Shown here piece by piece: positions 1 through 11,942 of a stretch of 64,000 nt of DNA. The notes below the pieces were generated by a model, which saw only the letters and a program-made list of their open reading frames with translations, did not search any database and was not told the origin of the DNA. The stretch's first letter is position 1. Each line of letters starts with the position of its first letter. Where the stretch lies: assembly GCA_004026145.2 (NCBI GenBank), contig CP034975.1, positions 3,078,398-3,142,397 of the forward strand. Reading direction: 5' to 3'. The DNA is from Takifugu bimaculatus (Eukaryota > Chordata > Actinopteri > Tetraodontiformes > Tetraodontidae). The position numbers and the translations under genes are program-made.

Positions 1-504
1 ATGAATAGGTCATAAAATGATATCAATCTTCCTGCTGTTAGCTCAGCAAAGAACGGTGTGAACTGGGAGGCTGAACTTGGTCAGAGTTACATATACGGTA
101 AAGTTTACGAGAAAAAGGAGGAATGAAATCCGAACATAAATCGCAGAGGATCATTTGTACTTTTGGGACGGTAAGTGAGGGAGTGTGTCAGCACTGATGA
201 CACTGTGGAAATGAAATGGATCATTTGGAGTCCTCACTCTATGGGTTAAGTAAACTGTATTTTTCTACTCTTTAAGCAAATCTCCATTTCAAAGTGTACA
301 AAATGCATAATTTTATGCCCCCCTGCACCTTGTTACTTTGAAATGCTAATGATAGCTCGTGCATGTTGCCTGTGTCTATGTGTGTATTGTGTGTGAGTGA
401 GAGAAAGACTGACTGACAGACAGAGAAAGTACAAAATGTGACTTGCACGTAAGTCTTCTTGACAGAGGTCTTCAGTAGGAGTTAATCCAAATGGTTTTCA
501 TTTG

Positions 505-508
<4 letters not shown>

Positions 509-547
<39 letters not shown>
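509..547. repeat. (AC)n microsatellite
   Basis: About 19 uninterrupted AC units. They abut the dispersed repeat that follows, as in the other forward copy of that family near 42.4 kb. Confidence 0.95.
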
Positions 548-550
<3 letters not shown>

Positions 551-740
551 TTGTATTTCTATCTGTGTGGGGAGTTTCAGAGACATAATTTATTACCCAG
601 CTCCAAACCCTAGCCACTCCGAATAAGCCCCGTACCCTGACCTTGACCTAAAGTTTAAACCGTGTCTTAACCCTCAAACGGTCCTTTGAAGATGTAGGCA
701 CCATCCAATTGCCCCACTTTGTCAAAATGTCCTGCCTTTG
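548..740 (+). repeat. Dispersed repeat family A, copy 1 (forward)
   Basis: The copy starts with a TTGTATTTCTATC-like motif directly after an AC array. It continues through a CCCTAACC-like stretch and ends with 'TTTGAAG.TGT' and 'AAATGTCCT' motifs. The same ordered motifs recur at 42430-42660 (forward) and, reversed, at 17657-17868. It resembles a common teleost low-copy interspersed repeat; I cannot assign a class name from sequence alone. Confidence 0.6.
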
Positions 741-3700
741 CTAGTAAAATGAGTATTTTGGCACATGTTTAGAAAAGGATGATGCCCGCTGTTAAAAATC
801 TGACCTTTCAGCACTTTTGAATCTAATGTCGCTCTCCATCACCTGGTCGGGTTTCCTGAAAAAAACCCTTCTGTCTCTCCCCGAGGCTGCAGTTTCCTTC
901 CTGACATGCTGGGCATGACCTGGCACGGCTGTGCACACACGTGCAATAATGTGATGCTCCACGCAGGATGAATCCATCTCAATGTACTGGAAAGGTGGGA
1001 GCTCCGGCAGCTGTAACTCCTCATATATCAATGCTCTGGCTGCGCTGCCTTCCTGGCTGTTATGCTATATATCAGACACCCACGCTGCTTTTTTTCAGCA
1101 GTAAAGTCCAAAAAAGGTTGTGACCTATGTGGGACTCATTAATCACGTGGCACCAGCTCGTCTGATTGGCATGCTCGCAATCAACAAGGGGCGTGAGTTG
1201 ACCTTCAAAAAGCGCACGTCCCTGGCCGGGGCATGCAAAGGCTGGACTTGGGCACCGTAATTACATTAAATTATCATTTTTATCAAAAAGAAAAAGGATG
1301 TGCCAAAGGGAGCTTGAGGGAAGGAATTAATTTTTGAACTGTGTCCCTTGGGTTTTAATTGCAGAACTTAACTTGCTTTCCTGGAAGACCAGATTCAGCT
1401 CCAGGATTTAAAAACAATATTTGACACTTTTCCCCAGTTTTTTTTTTTCTTCACTCTCTGCATAAAAGATACGAAGGTTTCTGCTTTTGGTCTAAATTCT
1501 GTTCGGAGCCATGTGTGGGTGTGTGTTAAGGATCTCTCTTGGCATCCCAACGAAGAGCCGGCTCCACAGGAGATGACAGGGAATAGTAAAAGAGTGAGTT
1601 GGGGGGGGACTGGGTGAAGCAGTAGGGAAAACATGGTGGTTTATCTACAGAATATCTGTCCTCGGGGGCAAGACACAGTGAGAATGCCAAAATGAAATTT
1701 GATTTCCAACTGATCTCTAGGAAATTCAACGCAACGGCGCGAGGGGCGAGCACCACTGTAGATGCAGAACAAGCAGAACTGCCACATGAAACATCTGAGG
1801 GCTCAGCTAAACACAGGGTATGCAGGAAATAAAGGCACATTTGTACGAGCCAGATTTACACACAGCTTCACACACACGGGCTGGGGTGCGAACAAAGCGT
1901 AACCAAGCACGTGCGCGGCTTTGGGTAACAGCGCACCAGCAAAGACTTGAATTGAAATGTTTTAATGAACCTTCTGCTGCAGTTCTCTCCTCTTCCTCTG
2001 ATAATTAGACTGTCAAGAGAGACATCACTGGCTAATCATTGTTGCTTGTTTGTGTTTCTGAAACGAGATGTGAAACAACCTGAGCGATGTGCAATCATCT
2101 CTTCATTACTTTTTATTGAAAACTGCAACGACGGCGCTACGCTATGTGCAGATTCTTAAGACGGTGGACCACATCTCAAGTCGCATTCATCTCTTCGTTC
2201 ATCTCCAAAAGCATTTGTATTTAGGGACAGGGTCCAACCCCCCCCCCCCTCCAACCCTGACCATGACGGCAATGGAAGCATGGATAATATATACACAGTT
2301 TTTGAAAAATATACTGCTAACAAATGACCAAAAACAAGCTCTAAATCATTCCAAAATTTTAACAATGTCAGCAGTGTGAGACCCTGTAGAGCAGTGTGGG
2401 GGGAGGCAGGGGGATTGAGTAGCAACATGTAATGACTTCAGGGGCTCAAGGGTGGGCTGGATCAGGTGGCATATTAGATGGATGACCCAAAACACTGCTG
2501 TGAATACGCAGGCACAGTAAACAATGAAATAAAACAGCTGCAGAAATATTACAGTGGTTCTGTTTTCTGTCAGAATCCACTGGATTCCGATTGAAGTGAG
2601 ACAGAACCAGGTGGGACTGAAATGAAGACATAGTACCATTACGTTTTATTATTTTTATTTTTTTTCCATTTCAGAATTGTTTTTATAATAACCACTGAGG
2701 GAATTTTAGACATTACAGACCCCCCAACATGCACTCACACATGCAAACACACACGTGCACAGAGCAAAAATGGCTTGCTGCCAGACCTTCTCTCCACTAT
2801 CTTGACCTGGTAATAACCTCGAACCATTAGCAGACTGTGTGCATGTAGGTTTGTCTGTATGTGTGTGTCTGGCTGTGCATGTGCACGTGCATGTGCATGT
2901 GCGAACACTCAGCTGTTCAGCTCATTTAATCCTCGCTGGTACTCAGCTGCTTGACTGAACCTTTTTTCTTGACACCGTCTTCACAGCTCAATCTGAAACT
3001 GACACTTGAGATCAGTTTTTATTTTTACCATTGTAAAAAACCAAGACAGACACAAATAAACAATCATCATTGTGATTACTACAATTAACAATTTACAAGC
3101 ATTTTTTCTCCATAAAAGAGCTGTAAAATGTCCTTTTAATGACTATGTAATCAAAGATAGACCTTCATGTGATTGTTTGATATCTGCACAGTTGACAAAT
3201 GGTGTTAGAAATCTTTTATTTCTTTAATGAGGGCTGAGATTTGACACTCATTTACTCACATATAGGAAGTTCCACAGTAATAGGGTACAAAAGAGAGGTA
3301 TCAGTAACTAAGACAAGTATTCGTCAAATCCCTCCAGGCCCTGCATAATTCATCACATAGGGGTTTTAAATTATATATGCTGATCAAATATTTACAGATT
3401 TTTGGAGAACATAGGCTGTTGACTTATATCATTGTGGTACGTCTCCATGTGATACATGTACAAAAAAAATAGATAGATTAGATTTTGGTTATGAAAACAT
3501 TTATATAGAAGCAGATGATCCAAAACTGAGATCATTAGCCGTATTACTGCTTTCTAATATAATTTATACTCAGTTTTTTGTTGCTTTGGAAGCCTATTGT
3601 GGTAGTGAGAAATCTACAGATAAAGCAGAAACATTACGGTTAGTCCGGCGTTTTCTGGACAAAATGAAGGGCAGGAAAACTGCCACTGTTCAGGTGAAAC

Positions 3701-6700
3701 TGGTGAGAAATTCATCATGGACGTATTCACTGCAGCCACAGGCTCGTTCACCAACACCAACGCTCCAAATTAGGTCTCTGAAGGCAACTGACTCATATGT
3801 TGACACGTATAAAAATCAATCCTTGGCTGAGCCAACGGGGGGACTCAGTCGACGCCGGCTGACGTTGACGAGGGCGGATCATTCATTCCGCATCGGGAAG
3901 TGTTGGCACGCATGTGTGTTCCAGAGAGCTCTCAACATGTTTATGCTGATTGCAAGGGCCTGCGTATGGTGTGAAGGGATGGTGTCGCTGTCAGTAGATC
4001 CCTGACTGACAGAATGATCACTGTCATTATCACCAGTTCGAAGCCCTTCTAAACTAAAATAAACCTTTTTGAAAGAAATGAATGGAACAGTCTATGAGAT
4101 GTTCTCATTTGTCCATCCCTGTTGAAATTGCCCCAATGAGTAACAGATTTATTCTTCCCAAAATAGATGGATTTAGTAAAGACAAGAAGCAGATTAACCG
4201 TGTGTGTATCAGAGTGTGTGTGCACGCGCATGCGTGTGTATGAGTGTTCAGATTTTAATTCTTTTTAAAGGCGATTAAAGCTTTATTGCAGCAAACATTT
4301 ATCTCAGAAATGATCCTTCTTATGGGCACACACATGCATACAGACCCACACATGCCAACACACGCCTGCCGCAGAGAAGAATGATCTGGGTGTGGGTCAT
4401 GGGAGGGGGGGGGCAGCTTGAACAAAGATAGAATAAGATCGTGGGGGCAAGTAGGACAGATGTACCAGGACACAGTGGCTCAGATAACATCTATGAGAGA
4501 GACAAAAGCAAATTTGACCCTCTCTTTTCCCTCCCTTTCTTCTTTTCTGTGGCGCTGTTGCAAAAACAACAAAATCTGAACACTGCAATATTAACAAGTC
4601 ATCAACAAAGGATGGTACACAGAAATATACATACAACCGTTGTTTCTACCACTGCTAATGAGAATAACCCATAGGAAATGTATGATATCCATTTATGAAT
4701 GCATGGCGCTTCAGATAAAGTGCTAATTTGCAGTTACGGTCTGTTTTGTGTGGGGAACAGAGACAGAGAGCGAGACAGAGAAAGAGAGAGAGCGAGAGAG
4801 AGAGGGATAACACAGCAGGGGGCAGGGGGGCATTTCTCCATCCCAAAATCGTCTTTGCAGCCTCGCTCTCTCTCGTGGAGCCAGTGAGTCTTAGCTATAG
4901 CCGCGCGTGCAGCTGGCGGCGGCTCTCAATTTGACTATAAAGTGCAGCGATACACCAGCGAAGAGATCCCACAGTCAAGGTAAAATGGTTCAACTGGGTG
5001 CAACATAGAACGATGGGCAATAGATGCTCCCACTCAAATGCTTAAAGTTAAACAGTGCATCACAAGGCAGCCTGATTGTGCTTAAAAACTCCGCGGCTTC
5101 AAATTTGCTGAAATGATCCATATCTGGTAGTTAGTATATACTCATTTTAATGCCCATTAACCAATTTAAAATGACAAATGTACAGTAATTGTCTCTGTAG
5201 CGCCACTATAGGAAAAAACCAAAGCGTGATATTTCAGCAAGGACAGAGGTAGCAGACTTGACTGACACTGACGACAAGCGTGGATAATCACAGCCCATTA
5301 AGATGAAGAGTGCATCCCAATTGAGCTGCAGTCAATAATTAAAGCCTGCGGTGCAGTTCAAGCTTCTCATATTTAGTTCAACATGTTCATACCCAGTTAA
5401 ATGTGCTCTATTTTCAAATTTTACAGTCAAGTGACTCCCTGCTGCCCTGGAGGTGCTAACTGCACTACATGTGCTTCAGCTCGGGCACAACAGAGCCACA
5501 GATTCACGCTTGGAGGAACATTAGAGCTGGTCTTGAGCTTTGAGGGTTGAAGGCTGCAGATATCTGATATATAGTATCTGTAATTTCCTTGGAAGCGCCC
5601 CACTACACTGGGAACCAGATAAGAGTCATGGTTAATAATAATAATGAAAAAAAAAGGGATAAGTGGTCATAATGAAAGAACCCGATTAACTACAAAGTGG
5701 TGGGGGGGAAAAAAGACAATTTAAATGGAGTCACAATTTAAGAAGAAGACGATAACAGTCATTCAGATTAGAAAAAGGAACAAGAGGATTTATAAGGTGA
5801 TCCTTGAAGGCGTCCTCATGATAAGTGAGTAGATACCTCCGAAAACCATGTCACAGAAATGTGCAGATCAAGTGAGGACACTGAACAATTCAACAACGAA
5901 AGACACACTGAGCACCGGCGTTTATTAATTATCAGCCATGATAACAGGAAACGACAACCCCACAATCGCATCGTGTTTTAGCAGACGACAGGCCTCAGGG
6001 AAAACTACAGGAGCAAGATGAGGAAGCTTTCTTAATGAGACAGGAAGTGAGAAGGAGACTACACAGATGTGGGAAAAAAATACAGGTGGAAGCCGTCTCT
6101 CATGTCAGATGGTGGGGGAAGAGTGGAGTAGGCAATGTTCAACCACTTATCTTCTGGAAAGACTGAATCAAAGCATTCACACGCCCAGAGGAGCCCGAGA
6201 GAACAGAATTTCTGTCTTTTACTCTGGCCAAATCAGGAGAAGTTTGGTTTTGAGGAGGACCTGAAGGAAAGATAAAAAGGACGCGGTTGGACCGCAGCAG
6301 ACGTAACCAGGAGCATGTACGTGCAAGACTTAATTCAATCTGATAAAGACAAACTTAATCACAAGGAGAACGTTGGCAATGAGGCCGTTAAATAGCTTCA
6401 TAAAGGTAAAAACGTGAATGGACGTGTCCTGTGGGTTTTTTATATGCAATACTTATTCCTGGGTCTGTGTTTGCTTCTTTCTATTCTAAACTATTAATAG
6501 TCTTGGGGAAAAAAAACAATAAGTAAATTGCAAACTGCTGAACTGTGATTCAGTTTGAGTCAAAAATGGACTCATCAGAATCAGATTACAGCCAGCATGT
6601 GAGGATATTCTGCTGTGTAGGTTGAGATTCCAGTCAGAACCACATGAGGCCGGGTCAAAAACAAAAACTGGAGAGCATATTTATCATAAAGCCATTCATA

Positions 6701-8540
6701 TCATCCATCAATCACCAGCCTGAAGCCAACAGTAGTCCTCCTTTCACGTTTCCCAGCAGGTTCCTTTTATCTAAACGTCAACCTCTGCATCTAATCACGA
6801 CTTGGCCCACTCTCCTTCACAAAACTGTCAAACTTTAACGGCTCGTTCTCTCTGCTGCCATTCAGCCATCATTACTGGTCAGCGCAGCAGACACTTTCCA
6901 AACCACCGCCAGCTTTGGAACACCTCAGTTGCGGATTCTTGTCCACAACTACATCAATCTCCGCTCCTCACTCGCAGTATCTGGAAACAGTCAGCCTTCT
7001 GTAGCAAGCCCCAAATTTCTTTTATTTCGCTTTCTGCTGTTTCATTAGGGAGAGGAGGTAAAGAGGAGCGCATGTGAAGCAGCTTGCTCGGCAGGGACGG
7101 ATGAGTTCCTGATATCATCACCAAGGCGCAGCTGTTTGTTGACATCATTGCTGTGGGACAGCTGAGAGCAGCTGTAAGACCCCAAAGTAACGCAGAGGGG
7201 GGAGTTTAGGTCACTGCAGGAAGCCCTCCAGCGTCACCAGTCTCTCCTGCTTCATCTCCATATTGTGCATATACGAGCAGAGAGAACATCAAAATTTGAA
7301 GCACAGAAAAGTGTGAAGAGTAAATTAGCACCAGATATTTTAGCTGTTCACTCAAGCTGAATCTCTTTCATGCTCTTACTTTAAATATGCCAGAGCATTT
7401 GAGACACAATGGGCAGCCGGCCTTGAGATCGGAGGACAGCGGCTTGTGTCCCAGTGCTGCCTGGGCAAGCTGAAGCCAGCAGAAGCTACCGCTGGTACAG
7501 ACGGACACACGCGGACACAGGGAGGCCGTCCTCCATCTGTCTGATTCATGGGTCAGCTAAGCTCATTCACACAGAGGCAGAGAGGATCAGTGACCCCACG
7601 GAGACCAGGAATACATTCACATCCTCACAGTGTGAACTCAGATGGTCTGAACCACATTATTCTGGGCTGTAGTGGGATTAGATTGGAGTGAACTGAATCA
7701 TGTGCTTCTAAACCTGATTAAACTGAATTAGACTTATAGAGAAATGGATTACAGTAGACGGATCGAGTCTATAGTGGAGTGAGTATGAATTGATGGTGGG
7801 GAATCAAAGTAGTAGACTGAATCTGATGATACACACACAAACCCAGTTATACTGAACTGGGAATCCAGCGGAATTACTGGTGATAGATATTTCTGGGCCT
7901 ATCAATACAGGTCTTTCTGTTCACTCGCACCATTTCCCTGCAGCCTCTGAGAGCCTGGGTTTATTCAATTTATTGTCTTACAGAGTGTAATGATGAAATT
8001 GAACCAGTAAAAGGATTAGTCCAACAGCAGACAGATGAGAGTGAGTTATTTTAATAATTAATAACCACCGGGTTAGGTCATTTATTAGGAAACTTCTAGA
8101 TTTAGAGCTTTAATCTGTTTATTGTTAAATTAAATTTCAAGCCTTGAAGCAGTGTTATTACAGTGCAAGGATAGAAAATCTGCTAATTTCATGAGGAAAA
8201 CAAACCCCACTAACTTCCTGTCAGCCCAATTTCTATATTTAGATTTGACCAATTCAAATAAATGTTCTGTAAACTCTGAGTGACAAAATGAGAGTACTTC
8301 AAATCAATTCATATTTCACTTATATTTCTGTGACCTCTTGTGGCCCCCTGGCATTATTTGTAGACCTAACACCACTAGAACAGGACTGTTAATCCCAAAG
8401 TGCTGCTCACTGCCTGACCTTCAGAACGCCCAAAAGTTCCCTACTGGGCTCAATGGTGGCTTATCAGATATTAAATTGGTTTAGTTCATTATGTTTTACT
8501 GGGACAGCAGCATGAAATACTTCATTTAATTCAGCAGGTT
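741..8540. other. Intronic DNA without recognised gene
   Basis: The sequence is mixed AT-rich with short CA/TG and GA tracts, including a purine-rich stretch at 4760-4806 and a C run near 2240. A 139-codon open frame at 3586-4005 (+) has no recognisable domain and no flanking splice logic, so it is not called a gene. Some blocks look well preserved and could be conserved non-coding elements of a developmental locus; comparison between species would be needed to say so. Confidence 0.5.
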
Positions 8541-8542
<2 letters not shown>

Positions 8543-8587
<45 letters not shown>

Positions 8588-8598
8588 GGGGGGGGGGG
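8543..8598. repeat. (AG)n array followed by poly-G
   Basis: About 21 AG units are followed by a GCGGGGG run of more than ten G. The purine-only strand could adopt triplex or quadruplex structures and is prone to length change. Confidence 0.95.
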
Positions 8599-9009
8599 AG
8601 AAAACCACTTCCAGTCTGGCACCAAATGTGTCCAGAACACAAACACACACACATGTCTGCAGACCACCAGTGAGAACCAGACTATCCCACCTGTCCACCA
8701 GAGGACCACCATTGGCTGATAAATCACTATCTTTTGGTGTGCGCTGAAGCAAAAATAGATATTTAAAAGTCAACAGCAGCAAACACTCTGCGTAAGCCCG
8801 CATGTGCATGTTTTTGTGTGCATGAGGTGTGCCTCACCAGCAACCAGGCAGTCATACGATTCAATTATGAACAACAAGAGGTCTTTATTTGAGATTGACA
8901 ACAGCAACGGAACCCAACGCACAACATCTGCGGGGTTCTCAGCCATCTGTTGGTACAGGCTGCTCAATCAGCCCCGCAGTGTTCATCCTGTTAGACACGA
9001 ACCACTGTC

Positions 9010-9010
<1 letters not shown>
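8599..9010. other. Non-coding spacer
   Basis: Nothing recognisable between the AG array and the next TG array. Short open frames here are by-products of the flanking repeats. Confidence 0.5.
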
Positions 9011-9011
<1 letters not shown>

Positions 9012-9050
<39 letters not shown>

Positions 9051-9053
9051 GTG
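9012..9053. repeat. (GT)n microsatellite
   Basis: TG repeat of about 21 units with one GC interruption. Confidence 0.95.
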
Positions 9054-9595
9054 TCGGAGGTGAGGAAAGGTTTTTCAATATGTTTCAATATGAGATGTTT
9101 CAATATGTCCTCCAGCTAAGAACAAACACATAAGATGTATAGATTGTTTGTTCCAAGCATCTAATACAACCCAGAGGAACTGAGAGCTGTAGTGGTTGAG
9201 AAAGAATCTCCATCACATTTCCGGCTCCGGTTTTGCATTTCATCTCATCTTCTGCTGCTGAACTCTGCAGACAAATGGTGTTTTATCAACATGGGATCGA
9301 CTAAAATGGCATTTCGTTTTACCAGCGTTGCTCAGTGACTGTGACAGCCAATGACAATTCTTCTTATTTCCCACTCGGGAGTCAATATTAGGAAAAAAAA
9401 AATCATCACGCAAGAGGCTTAACAGAGCTATAATGTGCTCCACTTCTCAGAGATCATTCAGGCTGTTTATACAAGGTAGAAAGTGATGCAGAATGTTGGA
9501 TCACACATAAAATCATCGACACACAGAACCCAGGAAACCCAACTTAAGTAAATGACTCAGAAGGACTCAGCCTTTCTCTGTGGAGGGGGTTGTAC

Positions 9596-9741
9596 TCTTC
9601 ACTTCACTTTTATTTATATAGCATCTGTAACAAGTTGTCTCTATGCACTTTAGACACCGGGGGCATAGCACAAGGAAGCAATTTTAGGCAACAGTGGCAG
9701 AAAAACTCTTTTGACAAGAGGACCAGGAGCAGGTCTTTATT
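9596..9741 (+). repeat. Decayed interspersed repeat with TTTATTTATATAGC motif
   Basis: The block begins with CACTTCACTTTTATTTATA and continues through 'GTTGTCTCTATGCACTTTA' to 'CAGTGGCAGAAAAACTC', followed by an AAGAGGACCAGGAGCAGG tail. This order resembles a very common fish interspersed repeat (CACTTTTATTTATATAGC, AGTTGTCTC, GTGGCAAGGAAAAACTCCC, CAGGAAGAAACC). A long G run follows directly and the end is unclear. Class assignment is uncertain. Confidence 0.55.
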
Positions 9742-9761
9742 GGGGGGGGGGGGGGGGGGGG
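9742..9761. repeat. Poly-G run
   Basis: Twenty consecutive G, within or at the end of the decayed repeat. The length is likely to be poorly resolved by sequencing. Confidence 0.95.
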
Positions 9762-11499
9762 TTCTGCTGGTGGCCAGCACTGCCAGTGGCAAGTTGGACC
9801 CATGACCCATGCATTGAGGGGGGTATTGGCTAAGCCATCGGCTAATGTTGGCTGGATTTGGCTTCGACAATTTGCCTGAGATTGTGAGTAAAGCTTGACT
9901 TCAGCTGCCTGAGCTAACACAAAGCTTCTCTTCTGCTTTCGGCCAAATCTGGGATAATGCACGATGGATTTTTTTTTTTTTGCTCTTTTGAAAGCAGCAA
10001 ACACGTGCAGACAAAGGCATTTAAGCAATTGTAAACAAAAACAATGGAGTCGTCCTTAAAACACCGGCATCATTTGTGAGTTCGTGTCTATATGCATGCG
10101 CGGATGGACGTGAGTGACTTATCTGGGACGGCGACATCACAGAGAACAACAGTAGAAATTCAATTTTCTGGTGGCCACGGGAGAGCGAGCGAGAAAGTGA
10201 TTGAATAGGTGCGACTGCAAAGTTTCTCCTTTAATGCAGCCAAGATTACAGAACACAGAGGAGTGCAGGATGCCAGCAAAAGTCTTCCGGCTGACATTGT
10301 TTTACGCCTTAAATTGTGTATCTCTCCATGACGGGTGTATGAAAGTGCAGCAGCTGAATTCTGCTGATAAATAAAAGAGCAATGTGGTGCCACTCAAAAG
10401 GCAGCAAAGAGAGAACAGCTGAAGTGCGCAGAGAACAAAGGAGGACCAAAACAATGAAGTAAAGGTGCAACTTGAGACAGAATGCGGTCAATAAAAGAGA
10501 GCAAATGCAACTACAATACTTTTAACCTCCTTATTGCTAACCGGTCGTGGCTGAATTGAGTTTTCACCATTAAATTCCATCAATTTTCTTAACCAGATAA
10601 ATTCCAATAAACTGGAACGCCTGTAAAAAGTCACTTGAGCGATAATTGATATAGAATGCGCGAATAATGACCGAATCATGTTATTGTTTTAATTGTGGCA
10701 GAATAAATGGACTGAATGATGTGTGATTTGCTCCACTTGCTTTTATTCCCTGTGGACTAAAGCACTTGTTACAAGGATTTCATACATATAAACTCAACAA
10801 TATTTCCCAACTTAAATTTGGACCAAATCCTTTGACTCAAAATAAAAATATAAGCCTCAAAGAGACAAAGTATCATCTCCTTCCATGGGAGCTAAAAATA
10901 CTTTGCACTTTGTGAAATACTTTGCGGCAAGTTTTGCCAGAAAATCAATTAAATCTCCTCCGATATTGTCATTTTTTTGGTCCCAGCAGCCCCTTGCCAA
11001 AGTGCATACTGGGACTATTCATTAAGTAAAGGAAAAGTGGAACAAAATGCTAATTTTCTGCCAAGAAATTTACTTGGGCTCCCAAATACAACAGACACTT
11101 TTCCACCACAGGATTTTTTTGTTTTTAACTGGGGACTTTTTTTCCCCTTATTCCTCTACAGGAAGTACAGTCCATATTTGGTAACTTATCCTTCCTCTTA
11201 AAAGCTTCTTCCTTTGCAAAGGTTCAAAAGTTTGTGCAGTGATGAACATTTCTGATCAGCCTAATGCATTCAGCACATTTACTCATTTGCAGCTGCTCTC
11301 CAATTTGAGATGGCTTTTTTTTGGTGTTTTTTTTTAACAAATGAACCGGAGGTGGACTAGGAAGCTGTGGACAGATGGCATGAGGCTGGCCTGTTTAAGC
11401 CTAGAGGTGGAGAAGGATACACAACAGCAGGTAGAAACAATGACTTAACAAGAGCAGGTATAAAAGCTAAAACAGAATTTTTTTCCCAGTGCAAACATG
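9762..11499. other. Non-coding stretch, nothing recognised
   Basis: No gene, RNA or clear repeat was seen. Open frames here are short, and a T-rich region lies around 11110-11340. Confidence 0.5.
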
Positions 11500-11730
11500 C
11501 ATGGAATTTAGGACACAGGGAAAACAAAAACGCCACCCTGAACAAGTCAGCTCAACCACTCACATTCACAGAAATTCTACTATCCCCCAAAAGCATCTAC
11601 GGGAGGAAGTACCCACAGAAAAATCACGGGGGCAATGCAGAGAACATGCAAGCATTCAAACCCAGAACTTCCGGGCTGCGAGTCGACGGCACTGACAACG
11701 GCACCACCGTTCCACCCAGGAGAACACTCT
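11500..11730 (-). repeat. tRNA-SINE-like repeat, reverse orientation
   Basis: Read on the minus strand, this contains in order 'GGTGGTGCCGTTGTCAGTG', 'CTCGCAGCCCGGAAG', 'CTGGGTTTGAAT', 'TTGCATGTTCTCTGCAT', 'TTTCTGTGGGTACTTCC' and 'GTGAATGTGAGTGG'. That is the order of motifs in the widespread teleost SINE-like element (A-box region, B-box GGTTCGAATCC, TTGCATGTTCTCC, GGTACTCCGGCTTCC tail). It is decayed and shares motifs with copies near 15.2 and 15.6 kb. Confidence 0.65.
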
Positions 11731-11876
11731 GTTGCACTTCATTAAATAACTAACAGGTCTTTTTTTCTGTCAAGGTTATTGTAGTGATGTTAAGACGGTT
11801 TGGTGAACCAAGGGCCAGGAGGTGGTGTCACACCACCGCAAGGCTGCAGGGTGTGAAAAACACGCTAATATTATTA

Positions 11877-11879
<3 letters not shown>
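11731..11879. other. Spacer between SINE-like repeat and TG array
   Basis: Short unannotated sequence with no feature recognised. Confidence 0.4.

Positions 11880-11941
<62 letters not shown>
11880..11941. repeat. (GT)n microsatellite
   Basis: About 31 uninterrupted GT units, one of the longer arrays in the window. Confidence 0.95.

Positions 11942-11942
<1 letters not shown>

Noticed and set aside
3586..4005. 139-codon open frame on the plus strand
   Set aside because: No domain, no splice context and no codon-level sign of coding; chance frame in intronic DNA.
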